A stretch of 35,816 nucleotides of DNA, taken from the NCBI GenBank assembly GCA_029555885.1, contig JAKPQT010000722.1, forward strand, positions 1 to 35,816. Direction: 5' to 3'. The notes under the pieces are model-generated. The model was not told where the DNA came from. It saw only the letters and a program-made list of their open reading frames with translations, and made no database searches. Of this stretch, positions 1 through 7,550 are shown piece after piece (position 1 is the stretch's first letter; each line of letters starts with the position of its first letter). The translations under genes were made by a program, and so were the position numbers. The stretch comes from Chloroflexota bacterium (lineage in GTDB: Bacteria; Chloroflexota; Anaerolineae; CG2-30-64-16).

Positions 1-856
1 AACTCTCGACCCAGTTGGCGTTGGGGTAGACGAGTTGCGGTGTGGCCGAGATGACCTGGCCCAGGTCGAGCCGGAGTCGCGCCAGCAGTCCGTGTTCATC
101 AAGCGTCGGGTCGAGCTGTTCGCCCTCCGGCAGCGCCAGCAGGGCCTTCCGCCGCGGCCGCCAGCGCAGCGGGAGGCTTGAAGCATCACCGACAGAGAGT
201 CCTGACACTACCACGATGCCGTTGCACGGCTCGAAGCGCAGGCCGGCGATAGCTACGTCTGGCCGTGGGTTCTGCCACGCCCAGAGCCAGTTGACCCACT
301 CGGACCAATCAGCGGAGAAGGCGCGCGTCTGGCTGAAGCCCCAGTCCGGGTTGGTCTGCTCGTGCGAGGCGCGCACCGGGTAAGGCTTGTGATGCGCCAC
401 GGCTTCGAAGCAGTTTTCGCCCCAGCGCCGGGTGACCATGCCGATCTGATGGCGGCGCTTGATGGGCAGCCGCATCTCCTCGCCGTCCGCGTAGATGACG
501 GTATAGCTTGCGGCCAGTTCGCCCAGTTGGCCCTCCCCCCGCATGGGGGAGATAAAACCGCCGGGGCCGGGCTCGACAGGGCGGATGTCGGATGTATGCA
601 GGAACACGAGCCAGCCGGCGCGGAAGGCGTCCAGCGTCAATTCGACGGGCTGGCCAATCAGGAGGATGCCGGCGCCAATTTCGAACGGCAGGCCCCAGGC
701 AACAGCGGCGCCGGTCGGCGCGTGCGCAGCGGCCTCCGCCATCGCAGGGGACACGGCCTGCTGCGGTAGGTCTGCAAAGGGGATGTTCCCTGCCAGCGGA
801 ATCGGGCGAAACAGTGGTGACGCGGGGCCGTCATGCGGCATGTTGAGCTCAGTCAT
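1..856 (-). CDS. Unrecognised protein, C-terminus beyond the window edge
   Basis: The minus strand is open from an ATG at 856-854 to base 1 (285 codons, no stop), so the gene is truncated by the window. The start is well supported: AGGAGGCG lies six bases upstream, and the ATG overlaps the TGA of the preceding URO-D gene as ATGA, implying coupled translation. I do not recognise a family. There is no signal peptide or membrane segment. The sequence looks like beta-sandwich material, for example the stretches WLVFLHTSD, YTVIYADGEE and WVNWLWAWQNPRPD. The 'FLHT ... Y.V.YADG ... L.I' pattern resembles accessory beta domains I associate with glycan-active proteins, but that is a weak impression. 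Its position as last visible gene of the corrinoid/URO-D operon is the best clue to its role. Confidence 0.75.
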   Translation of the reverse strand, partial: MTELNMPHDGPASPLFRPIPLAGNIPFADLPQQAVSPAMAEAAAHAPTGAAVAWGLPFEIGAGILLIGQPVELTLDAFRAGWLVFLHTSDIRPVEPGPGGFISPMRGEGQLGELAASYTVIYADGEEMRLPIKRRHQIGMVTRRWGENCFEAVAHHKPYPVRASHEQTNPDWGFSQTRAFSADWSEWVNWLWAWQNPRPDVAIAGLRFEPCNGIVVVSGLSVGDASSLPLRWRPRRKALLALPEGEQLDPTLDEHGLLARLRLDLGQVISATPQLVYPNANWVES

Positions 857-1914
857 GGGAATCGCCTCCTATGCGCCTCATCGTACAGGGTCAGGATGTT
901 CTCGACCGGTGATACCGCCTGCAGGTTGTGGCACGGTGCGAGGATGAAGCCGGTGCCGTCGCCTCCCAGCGTGTCCAGCAGCCAACGCACCTCGCGGCGC
1001 ACGTCCTCCGGCGAGCCGAACGGCAGGGTGGCCTGGTTGTCCACCCCGCCGTGAAAACAGACGCGCTTGCCATAACGTGCCTTGAGGTCTGCCAGGTCCC
1101 AGTCGCCGCAGCGCCACTGGATCGGGTTGAGCACATCGATGCCCATCTCGACCAGCCGGGGCAGCAGCGGACGCATATCGCCGTCGTCATGGTGGAAGAC
1201 GATCAGCCCGTATGACTTCGCCAGGTTGATCGCCCGCTGGGTGGGTTCCCGGTAGAAACGGTCGAAGATGCGCGGGCTGACCAACAGGCCGCGCTGTGCG
1301 CCCCAGTCGTCCGTGACCTGCGTGATGTCGATGACCCCGCGGCCGGCCTCGAAGCAGCGGCGGTGGTACTCCGTGAAGAAGTCCGAGAGATGGCGGAGCA
1401 GGTGCGCGGTGAAGTCGGGCCGCAGGAGCGGGTCCATCAGCATGTTCTCCTGCCCGCGCAGTTGCAGGTGAAAGTACTGCGGCGCAGTGTAGCCGCACAT
1501 GATGGCGCGGCCCGGCCACTCGGCTGCCGCGGCAGGGATGGCGCTGTAGTCATACCAGTCCGGCGAAGGCCAGCCGTAAGCATCCAGGTCTGCGATGGTC
1601 TCTGCGCCGGCCAGCGGGTAGACGACCTGCTCATCGTACGTGCCGGTCTCGTAGACTTGCGAGCGATAGCCCATGCCCCACTCGTTTTCCCAGTAACCGG
1701 CCTCAGGGTCACGCCGGAGCCGGGGACCCACATAGCGTGGGCCGACGCCCGGAATGCCGTCGATGTCCAGCGCGTCGTACAAGGCCTGGGCGGAGCTGAC
1801 GCCATAGTGAGCGTACAGCTTGCGCATCACCTCGGCCGTGGCCCAGATGTCGGTCGGGATGCGGTCGACCGGCTGATGTCGAATGGCGGCGAGGATGCGC
1901 TCGCGATGGTTCAT
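853..1914 (-). CDS. URO-D superfamily protein (MtaA/MtbA-like methyltransferase candidate)
   Basis: The 353-residue protein opens with the family signature MNHRERILAAIRHQPVDRIP and keeps the TIM-barrel layout of uroporphyrinogen decarboxylase homologues. Candidate metal-site residues are H241/H242 in FHHDDGD and C328 in APCHNLQ, followed by the usual VSPVENI helix. Classical MtaA/MtbA enzymes use a His-X-Cys...Cys zinc site, and here the first Cys is replaced by Asp. Heme-pathway HemE is unlikely because this gene lies 30 bases behind a second URO-D gene and in the same operon as a corrinoid protein. The known role of such pairings is methyl transfer to or from a protein-bound cobalamin in the cytoplasm. 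The substrate cannot be read. A GGAG sits upstream of the start with rather long spacing. Confidence 0.85.
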   Translation of the reverse strand: MNHRERILAAIRHQPVDRIPTDIWATAEVMRKLYAHYGVSSAQALYDALDIDGIPGVGPRYVGPRLRRDPEAGYWENEWGMGYRSQVYETGTYDEQVVYPLAGAETIADLDAYGWPSPDWYDYSAIPAAAAEWPGRAIMCGYTAPQYFHLQLRGQENMLMDPLLRPDFTAHLLRHLSDFFTEYHRRCFEAGRGVIDITQVTDDWGAQRGLLVSPRIFDRFYREPTQRAINLAKSYGLIVFHHDDGDMRPLLPRLVEMGIDVLNPIQWRCGDWDLADLKARYGKRVCFHGGVDNQATLPFGSPEDVRREVRWLLDTLGGDGTGFILAPCHNLQAVSPVENILTLYDEAHRRRFP

Positions 1915-1944
1915 GGGTGTTGTGCTCCGAGGGTATGGCCTGGC

Positions 1945-3045
1945 TTAAGCGCGGGTGCGGGCGTCGTCGCGCGCCAGCACCTTGAGGAAAGCCTGGGCTG
2001 CGTCAGGGTCGCGGAAGTCGTGGCCGTTGTGCTGGATGATGAGGTAGAAGCCCTTGCCGCCCAGGGTCGAGACGATGCGCCGCGCGCCTTCCGGGCTGAC
2101 AAAGACCTGGCACAGCTTGCCGGCATCGCGGATGCGTTTGAGCAGGTCGAGCCACTGGTCCGGGGAGGGCTGGCCGTCGCCGGGAATCCACTGGATGCCG
2201 CGCAGCCGCGGGATCGCCAGCAGGAGATCCAGGTGCGGGATCTGCCCTTTGCCATCGAGATGATAGAAGCCGTGGTCGAGGTGCGCGCAGCACGCTTCCA
2301 GGTCAGGCAGGACGAAGCGTTCGAACATGCGGGGCGAGATCATGTAGGCGAAGTCGCTCTGCAGCATGTACGTCTTGCCGGTGGAACGGATGGGCACCCA
2401 CGTGGATGTGCCGCCGCAAGCGGGCCGGATGATGGCATCGAGTTCATCGTAATAGCGCAGCCAAAGGCGGGTCAGCGCGCCGGCCAGCCGCACGACCTCG
2501 GTCGGTTGCTCGATGACGTCGTACAGCAGTTGTGAGGTATCACGCAGTGAAGCCAGGATATCCAGATTGCCGCCGAGATCGGTGTGCCCAATCTGGAGCT
2601 GCCTGCAGTACCGCACCGTGAACGCCCGCGCGACCTCCTGCACGCGGCGCCACCATACGTTGTCAGGGTCATAGGCGAGGGTGAGCTCCGCAAGGTCGGT
2701 CGGGCCATGAGGTGAAAACCAGACTGTTTCGGATGGCTCGCTGACGCTGTGGACTACTGATCCGAGGAAGCCTGCAACGATGCCGGGGCCGAAGTTCAAC
2801 CAGAAGTATGGATAGGCGTCTGCATAATAGCGGGTGGCGGCGAGCGCCGGCGCAACGCGGTCCACAACGGCGGCAGCAGGCATGTCCAGGGGATAGTTGC
2901 TGAGATAGCCGAGGGGTTTGGGGCCCGGATAGGGATCGGTCGCGGCGAGGTAGACCAGCGGGCGTTCTAGCTCGCCGGTCCACCAGGCCGCGTAGTCTCT
3001 ATCGATTCTTGCCCAGTCCTCAGCCGTGAAGTTGAGCGTGGGCAT
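1945..3045 (-). CDS. Divergent URO-D superfamily protein
   Basis: This 366-residue protein belongs to a divergent URO-D branch (N-terminal D-x-W...WW.GELERPL). Homologues in databases often carry the uninformative label 'trimethylamine corrinoid protein 2'. I place the start at MPTLNFTAEDW (3045), 22 bases after the corrinoid gene's TGA. The longer frame from 3147 would overlap that gene by about 80 bases. No good Shine-Dalgarno is seen before 3045, so translation may depend on coupling. The usual zinc His sits in YHLDGKG (261-267), with no Cys at the companion positions. The C-terminal FYLIIQHNGHDF stretch replaces the normal Cys loop. Partnership with the upstream corrinoid protein is the obvious hypothesis. 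Substrate is unknown. Confidence 0.8.
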   Translation of the reverse strand: MPTLNFTAEDWARIDRDYAAWWTGELERPLVYLAATDPYPGPKPLGYLSNYPLDMPAAAVVDRVAPALAATRYYADAYPYFWLNFGPGIVAGFLGSVVHSVSEPSETVWFSPHGPTDLAELTLAYDPDNVWWRRVQEVARAFTVRYCRQLQIGHTDLGGNLDILASLRDTSQLLYDVIEQPTEVVRLAGALTRLWLRYYDELDAIIRPACGGTSTWVPIRSTGKTYMLQSDFAYMISPRMFERFVLPDLEACCAHLDHGFYHLDGKGQIPHLDLLLAIPRLRGIQWIPGDGQPSPDQWLDLLKRIRDAGKLCQVFVSPEGARRIVSTLGGKGFYLIIQHNGHDFRDPDAAQAFLKVLARDDARTRA

Positions 3046-3067
3046 GTGGAGGGGATACCTTACCGGC

Positions 3068-3700
3068 TCAGCCGAGCAGGCTCTTTGCCAGGCGGGTCGC
3101 CGAGCTGGCATCCGGGCTGTAGCCGTCTGCGCCGATCTGCTTGGCAAAGCTATCGGTGACCGGCGCGCCGCCGATCATGACCTTGACCTTGCCGCGCACG
3201 CCCGCTTCCTCCAGGGCCGCGATGGTGCCCTTCATGCTCGGCATGGTGGTCGTCAAGAGGGCGGACATGGCAACGACGCCGGGCTGGTGGTCGATGACCG
3301 CCTTGACGAACTTCTCAGGCGAGACATCGGTGCCGAGGTCAACGACCTCGAAGCCTGCACCTTCCAGCATCATGGCGACCAGGTTCTTGCCGATGTCGTG
3401 GAGGTCGCCCTTGACGGTGCCGATGACGACCTTGCCGGCGGATGTGGTGCCGGCTTCCGCGAGGTACGGCTTAAGGAGCGCAAGGCCGCCCTGCATGGCA
3501 CGCGCGGCAACCAGCATTTCCGGCACGAAGTACTCGTTCTCCTCAAACAAGCGGCCGACCTCGGCCATGGCGCCAATCAGACCATCCTTGAGGATCTTGT
3601 CTGCCGGAATGCCCTCCGTGAGCGCGGCCTCCACGCCGGCTTTTGCAGCGGGCGCGTTGCCGTCCAGTACCGCATTGTAGATGGTTTCGATGGTGGACAT
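3068..3700 (-). CDS. Corrinoid (cobalamin-binding) protein of a methyltransferase system
   Basis: This 210-residue protein has the two-domain build of MtaC/MtbC/MttC and the MetH B12 module. A helical cap (about 1-88) contains MAEVGRLFEENEYFVPEML. A Rossmann B12 domain follows, with the lower-ligand motif D99-L-H101-D-I-G104, the SALLTTTM strand-loop and the GGAPV loop that cradles the nucleotide tail. H101 is the expected cobalt ligand. The start is MSTIETI at 3700, with CAGGAG nine bases upstream. The longer frame from 3796 would run through the operator region. It is the first gene of a minus-strand operon with two URO-D proteins, as expected for a substrate:corrinoid methyl-transfer unit. 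A dedicated substrate methyltransferase of the MttB or MtaB type is not visible. Confidence 0.92.
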   Translation of the reverse strand: MSTIETIYNAVLDGNAPAAKAGVEAALTEGIPADKILKDGLIGAMAEVGRLFEENEYFVPEMLVAARAMQGGLALLKPYLAEAGTTSAGKVVIGTVKGDLHDIGKNLVAMMLEGAGFEVVDLGTDVSPEKFVKAVIDHQPGVVAMSALLTTTMPSMKGTIAALEEAGVRGKVKVMIGGAPVTDSFAKQIGADGYSPDASSATRLAKSLLG

Positions 3701-3779
3701 GTGGGTGTACTCCTGGTGTGTCTGAAGATGAGATTCGGACTCTCTGGTTAGCAAGTGGAACTGGCGTGGTGCAAGCACA

Positions 3780-3797
3780 AGTGTTATACGTAACACT
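3780..3797 (-). promoter_or_regulatory. Palindromic operator at the corrinoid operon start site
   Basis: AGTGTTA-TACG-TAACACT is a perfect 7-bp inverted repeat with a 4-bp spacer. It begins four bases downstream of the proposed -10 of the corrinoid operon, so it would cover the transcription start, a classic repressor position. The cognate regulator is not identifiable in the window. Confidence 0.55.
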
Positions 3798-3801
3798 GCT
3801 T

Positions 3802-3830
3802 ACCTTAACCCATTCGCGGGTGGATGTCAA
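3802..3830 (-). promoter_or_regulatory. Predicted sigma70 promoter of the corrinoid/URO-D operon
   Basis: On the minus strand a perfect TTGACA (3830-3825) is followed after exactly 17 bases by TAAGGT (3807-3802). The -35 is consensus and the -10 matches three of six positions. A start near 3795 would give a leader of about 95 bases and fall inside the adjacent palindrome, which fits a regulated promoter with a weak -10. Confidence 0.5.
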
Positions 3831-3890
3831 GAATCGCTTTCATGGCTTTGCAGATGCCGACTACCCGTTGGGCCAACGCTACCCGTCTAG

Positions 3891-3906
3891 TGTAAAACGT
3901 TTGCGC
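3891..3906. promoter_or_regulatory. Possible LacI-type operator
   Basis: TGTAAAACGTTTGCGC contains the 8-bp palindrome AAACGTTT centred on CG, the typical core of LacI-family operators. It lies in the divergent region between the corrinoid operon and the hydrolase gene. A single short site is weak evidence. Confidence 0.2.
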
Positions 3907-3981
3907 GATTCGCTGTATGATTTGCAACAGCTTTTCGCTCAATCTGTGCAAACAGTAGGCTCACAGACATCTGCTCCGAAG

Positions 3982-4010
3982 TTGACATGCTGGTCCGTCT
4001 GCAACATAAT
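3982..4010 (+). promoter_or_regulatory. Predicted sigma70 promoter for the MBL-fold gene
   Basis: TTGACA (3982-3987), a 17-base spacer and CATAAT (4005-4010) make a near-consensus promoter. Transcription from about 4017 gives a leader of roughly 57 bases to the ATG at 4074. The rest of 3701-4073 is gene-free, AT-richer than its surroundings, and otherwise holds only the divergent control sites listed here. Confidence 0.6.
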
Positions 4011-4073
4011 AGCTCAGAATATAGACTAATGTTATTCAAGTAGCGCATGATTTATCTACAAATAGGGAGCACT

Positions 4074-4784
4074 ATGGAAGTTGTGCCTGGCATTCATACT
4101 CTATGGCAGCAGAAGGGCGCATATGTGCGTGCCTATTTGCTGCAACACGCCGGTGAGTTGATCCTGATAGATACACTGTATGACAATGATGCCCACCGTA
4201 TCCTGGAACTTCTCCGGCAGATCGGATGCACCCCAAGTGACCTGAAGCACATCATCCTCACGCACGCCCATCGCTCCCACCTGGGTGGCTTGGCGCTGCT
4301 GAAGCAGTTGAGCGGTGCACCCGTATATGCCCATGAGTGGGAATCGGACCTGATCTCCGGTGACCGTGCCGCGCAGCAGGTATCATGGCGTCCGCAGCCT
4401 GCCTTCCGCACCTATCCCTTTCAGATAGCCAACAATTTGAACCTGGTTCATCATCCGCCATGTGAGGTTGACCATTTTATCCGCCAGGGCGACCGCATCG
4501 GCCCGCTGGAGGTGCTGGCAACGCCCGGCCATTCGCCGGGACATCTGGCCTTCTACTGGCCGGAGCGCCGCGCCCTGTTTTCTGGGGATGCTATCGTCAC
4601 CTGGCCGCACTTCGAGTTAGGATGGCCGGGCTTTCTGCTGAACCGGCGGCAACACCGGGCATCTCTGCGCAAGATGGCCGACCTGGACACTGATGTTCTC
4701 TGCACGGGACACGGCGCGCCCATCCAATCCGGTGCGGCGGCCAGGATTCGCACGGCACTCTCGCAAGCCGAGCCGCTCCGGTAG
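4074..4784 (+). CDS. Metallo-beta-lactamase-fold hydrolase with altered metal motif
   Basis: This 236-residue protein has the MBL fold: L-I-D33 in the second strand pair, the metal motif H64-A-H66-R-S68-H69, the distal ATPGHSPGH loop, SGDA carrying the bridging Asp, and a C-terminal CTGHG. In the canonical HxHxDH motif the fifth position is Asp and binds the second metal; here it is Ser. The first metal site (three His) looks intact. I chose ATG 4074 because AGGGAG lies just upstream; an ATG at 4047 is in frame but lacks a ribosome site. The nearest general types are glyoxalase II-like or other small MBL hydrolases. The substrate cannot be read. The membrane protein gene follows after 19 bases. 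Confidence 0.85.
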   Translation: MEVVPGIHTLWQQKGAYVRAYLLQHAGELILIDTLYDNDAHRILELLRQIGCTPSDLKHIILTHAHRSHLGGLALLKQLSGAPVYAHEWESDLISGDRAAQQVSWRPQPAFRTYPFQIANNLNLVHHPPCEVDHFIRQGDRIGPLEVLATPGHSPGHLAFYWPERRALFSGDAIVTWPHFELGWPGFLLNRRQHRASLRKMADLDTDVLCTGHGAPIQSGAAARIRTALSQAEPLR

Positions 4785-4803
4785 TGCGGCCGAGGAGGGA
4801 AGC

Positions 4804-5619
4804 ATGATTCGTGTCCCGAGTTCGTTGCGGCCCTGGGGCGCCATCGGTGCGCTGGTCGCCGCCGTCTTTGCCTTGTGGATGTTCTTCTTCCCAGAGTACA
4901 TCCCGGTGCACTTCGCCTGGAATGTGCAGCCGCGCATGGCCCAGGCCTTCATCGGTGCAGGCTATGTCTTTCGCGTGTTCTTCTTCTTGCTCTTCGTGTT
5001 CGTGGCCGACTGGCGGTTGTTGCGCTGGAGCTATGTGGGCAATCTGTTCTTCACCGGCGCGCTGCTGCTGGCAACGCTCTGGCACGCCGAAAACATGCAC
5101 TGGCGGAGCCTGGTCGGCCATTTGTGGATCGTGTTTTACACGATGGAGCCGGTGATCATGCACTTCTCCGTGCCGCGCGGGGCCGCCGACCGAGGCGAAC
5201 CCGCGACAAGCGGCGGGCCCATCCTGCCGTGGTTCCGGCGTTTCCTGATCGTGGAGGTCGCCATCACCGGCCTGTTCGGCCTGGCGCTCATCATCAATCC
5301 GGAGTGGCTCAACACCCGTTGGCCCTGGGAACTGAACCCGTTCGACGCACGCATTGTATCGGCCTGGTGGGTCGGCTGGGCGGGCTGGGCAGCCGCCATG
5401 ATTCAGGTTGCCGACTGGGATGAGGTTCGCCTGGCCGCCATCGGCAACCTGATTCTGGGCATCAGTCTGACCGTTATCAACGTGGTCTTCTACCCGTACT
5501 TCAACCATGCGCACCCGACCGTGCGCGCGTACATCCTCGGCGTGATCGTCCTGACGGCGGGGATGGCCTTCTTCTACTGGCAGCAGGAACGGCAGCGCCG
5601 GCGGCTGGCAGCCACATAG
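4804..5619 (+). CDS. Polytopic membrane protein of unknown function
   Basis: This 271-residue protein has about seven or eight hydrophobic segments, for example IGALVAAVFALWMFFF, YVFRVFFFLLFVFVADW, NLFFTGALLLATLW, FLIVEVAITGLFGLALII and AYILGVIVLTAGMAFFYW. It ends in a basic tail rich in Gln and Arg. The start at 4804 follows GAGGAGGGAAGC; upstream in-frame sequence belongs to the overlapping hydrolase region. It contains many Trp and aromatic residues at membrane boundaries and no recognisable catalytic motif. It is probably cotranscribed with the MBL gene, and a 9-bp hairpin lies 15 bases after the stop. I do not recognise the family. Confidence 0.8.
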   Translation: MIRVPSSLRPWGAIGALVAAVFALWMFFFPEYIPVHFAWNVQPRMAQAFIGAGYVFRVFFFLLFVFVADWRLLRWSYVGNLFFTGALLLATLWHAENMHWRSLVGHLWIVFYTMEPVIMHFSVPRGAADRGEPATSGGPILPWFRRFLIVEVAITGLFGLALIINPEWLNTRWPWELNPFDARIVSAWWVGWAGWAAAMIQVADWDEVRLAAIGNLILGISLTVINVVFYPYFNHAHPTVRAYILGVIVLTAGMAFFYWQQERQRRRLAAT

Positions 5620-5634
5620 CGGTAGTATGTGCGC

Positions 5635-5665
5635 GGGCAGCCCATCGTTGACGCACGGGCTGCCC
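5635..5665 (+). terminator. Hairpin downstream of the membrane protein gene
   Basis: GGGCAGCCC (5635-5643) and GGGCTGCCC (5657-5665) form a perfect 9-bp stem with a 13-base loop. There is no T-run, so it is either a weak intrinsic terminator or an RNA stabiliser. It sits between the membrane protein stop and the transpeptidase start. Confidence 0.45.
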
Positions 5666-5674
5666 TCGTGTATC

Positions 5675-6457
5675 ATGCCGCCCGTGAATCGACGTCTGGT
5701 ATGCGTGATTGTGCTGGGGCTCCTGCTGGGGTTGACGCCGTTGTCCGCGTCGGCAGCGCCGGGCGCCAAGTGGCCCGACGATGTGGATCTCTTCCCGCGG
5801 CCGCTGGTTCGCGCGCCGGCGACTACTTTCGCGACCGGGCCGACCGTCGCGGGTGACACGCCGGGTGCGCTTTACTACACCGTCCAGCCGGGCGACAGCC
5901 TGTGGCTGATCGCGCGGCGCTTCGGCATCACTGTCGAGGTGCTGGCGCGCGAGAACGGTTTCACGGGCCGGAAGGTGCTGCGCGAGGGAATGGAGCTCTT
6001 TCTTCCGTACAGCAACGAGATCGGCAGCGCGCGCTACGTCGGGGGCAGGCCGGTGGTCACCGGCCAGGGCTTGCACTTCGTCGCCAGCATCTCCCAGCAG
6101 CAGTGCTGGCTCTTCCGGGATGGCAAGATCGCTGAGCACTGGACTTGTTCGACCGGACGCCCTGAATCCCCCTCGATTCCTGGCAACTACACGGTGCAGA
6201 CGAAGATACCACGCGCCTACAATACAGCCGCCGAGTTCTGGATGCCTTCCTGGCTCGGCATCTACGATGCAGGCGACGCCGATAACACCGAGAACGGCAT
6301 CCACGGCATCCCCTACCGCGCGAGCGACGGCGAACGCCTCTAGACCGACCTCGTAGGCACCCCCATCACGTTCGGCTGTGTCATGTTGAGTGATGACCTT
6401 GCACAACAGCTCTACGATATGGCATATATCGGGATGCCCGTGACCGTGCTGCCGTAG
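5675..6457 (+). pseudogene. LysM + YkuD L,D-transpeptidase interrupted by in-frame TAG
   Basis: From the ATG at 5675 the frame encodes a signal peptide (about 1-28), a LysM peptidoglycan-binding domain (67-111, YYTVQPGDSLW) and a YkuD domain with the conserved H210-G211. It then stops at a TAG (6341-6343, codon 223) inside the domain. The same frame continues for 37 codons to a second TAG at 6455-6457 and supplies the missing end, including the catalytic-Cys motif TFG-C235-VML and the final GMPVTVLP strand. Family members usually have Trp after the G-x-R-L residues at this point, so one TGG-to-TAG change explains the break. The shortened 222-residue product would lack its nucleophile. An ATG at 5627 is in frame but precedes the hairpin and has no signal-peptide logic. 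Confidence 0.85.
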
Positions 6458-6494
6458 CGCGCGGGCTGCCCAATCCGCAACTTCCCGGCTAAAT

Positions 6495-7550
6495 CTACTT
6501 TCCCATCTGCATTCTGCGCAGCAGCAGGGTGACGGCCGCGATGGCGGCCGCGCTAAGGAGGCTGCCGATGGCGAGTGCGGGCAGGTACGCCGCATCGCGC
6601 GTCGGTTGAGCTGCCCGGGCCACAGGCGTGACTGAGGGCGCGGTCAGTCGCATGGACTGCAACAAGGGGGTGCTGGAGGGCCGCGGGGCCGCAGCAATTG
6701 CCTGGGCCGTAGGGCGCGGCACTGCGTCCGCCGGTGGGGGCATGGCCTGGGCGGTCACGAGCGGGACTGCGGTTGTGGACGCAGCCTGGGCCGGCGGAGA
6801 AGGCTGCTCAGCGAGGGCTGTGGAATTGCCCATCCCGACCGGTGACTCTATCGTCGCGCCGGGCAGAGGCGCTGTCTCGACTTGAGGCAGCGGCGTGGCT
6901 GCAGAACTCGTCGGCGGGCCGGTCGGAGGGGCAGCCACGGTTCCGGCCGGTGCTGCGTGGGGTGTCTCAGGGGTGGCGGTCCGGTACGTAGCCTCGCCGG
7001 CAGGCCGGAGCGTCGCGCTTGCAGTCGGCTCTGGCACGGCTGGCTCCAGCGCGGCTTGCTGCTGTGGGGTGGGTGTTAGCGTCGGAGATGCTGCATCCAA
7101 CGCGGGCTCCTCATCCCCGACACGCAGATTGAGCGGTGTCAGGCCGCTCGCCTGGAACGGGAAGGTGTCCTGCCAGGTCCCGCCAAGCGGGGCGCAGGCC
7201 GCACGAGCGCCGTTGACATAGAACTCGAGGGCCAGGCCATCGGCCACGCGGCCCTGCACAACCAGCTTGGCCTCCTGCAGCAGGGGGCCGCCATACCGCC
7301 CGGCCACAGTCGTCGTAATGGGATTTCCCGGAATGCCCAACCGGATACCTTCTGCGCGTCCCTCGATGACCGTGCCGGCAGGGGCCGGCTGGCCGTTGAT
7401 GGTGACCTCACCGAAGAAGGCGTGAGGCGGAGGGGGTGGCTGCGCTTCAGCCAGGCCTGTATTCAGGAGCCACAGCAGGACGGCCACTCCAAAGCAGGTG
7501 GCGGCACGCGTGAAATGCGTCCGGTTTTTCGGACCGAGCCAAGCGATCAT
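6495..7550 (-). CDS. Surface protein with HxFFG domain, Ala/Pro/Thr linker and C-terminal anchor
   Basis: This 351-residue protein has an N-terminal export segment (about 15-36), then a domain at 42-145 starting PHAFFGEVTINGQPAPAGT and containing IPGNPITTTVAGRYGG, FYVNGARA and LNLRV. A long Ala/Pro/Thr linker (about 150-315) follows, then YLPALAIGSLLSAAAIAAV, which looks membrane-spanning and ends in a short Arg/Lys tail. The order suggests a cell-surface protein held by its C-terminus. The domain is clearly homologous to those in the next two genes upstream. Its ATG overlaps the preceding TGA by one base (TGATG), so translation is coupled. I know no function for the domain; binding or adhesion is a guess. 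Confidence 0.8.
   Translation of the reverse strand: MIAWLGPKNRTHFTRAATCFGVAVLLWLLNTGLAEAQPPPPPHAFFGEVTINGQPAPAGTVIEGRAEGIRLGIPGNPITTTVAGRYGGPLLQEAKLVVQGRVADGLALEFYVNGARAACAPLGGTWQDTFPFQASGLTPLNLRVGDEEPALDAASPTLTPTPQQQAALEPAVPEPTASATLRPAGEATYRTATPETPHAAPAGTVAAPPTGPPTSSAATPLPQVETAPLPGATIESPVGMGNSTALAEQPSPPAQAASTTAVPLVTAQAMPPPADAVPRPTAQAIAAAPRPSSTPLLQSMRLTAPSVTPVARAAQPTRDAAYLPALAIGSLLSAAAIAAVTLLLRRMQMGK

Noticed and set aside
853..1914. Reading the URO-D genes as heme-pathway hemE
   Set aside because: There are five divergent copies, no heme genes nearby, and linkage to a corrinoid protein and sugar enzymes. The superfamily is better explained by methyltransferase-like members.
4597..5859. A 420-codon minus-strand frame across the MBL and membrane genes
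   Set aside because: It overlaps three well-supported plus-strand genes and has low-complexity composition with no domain.
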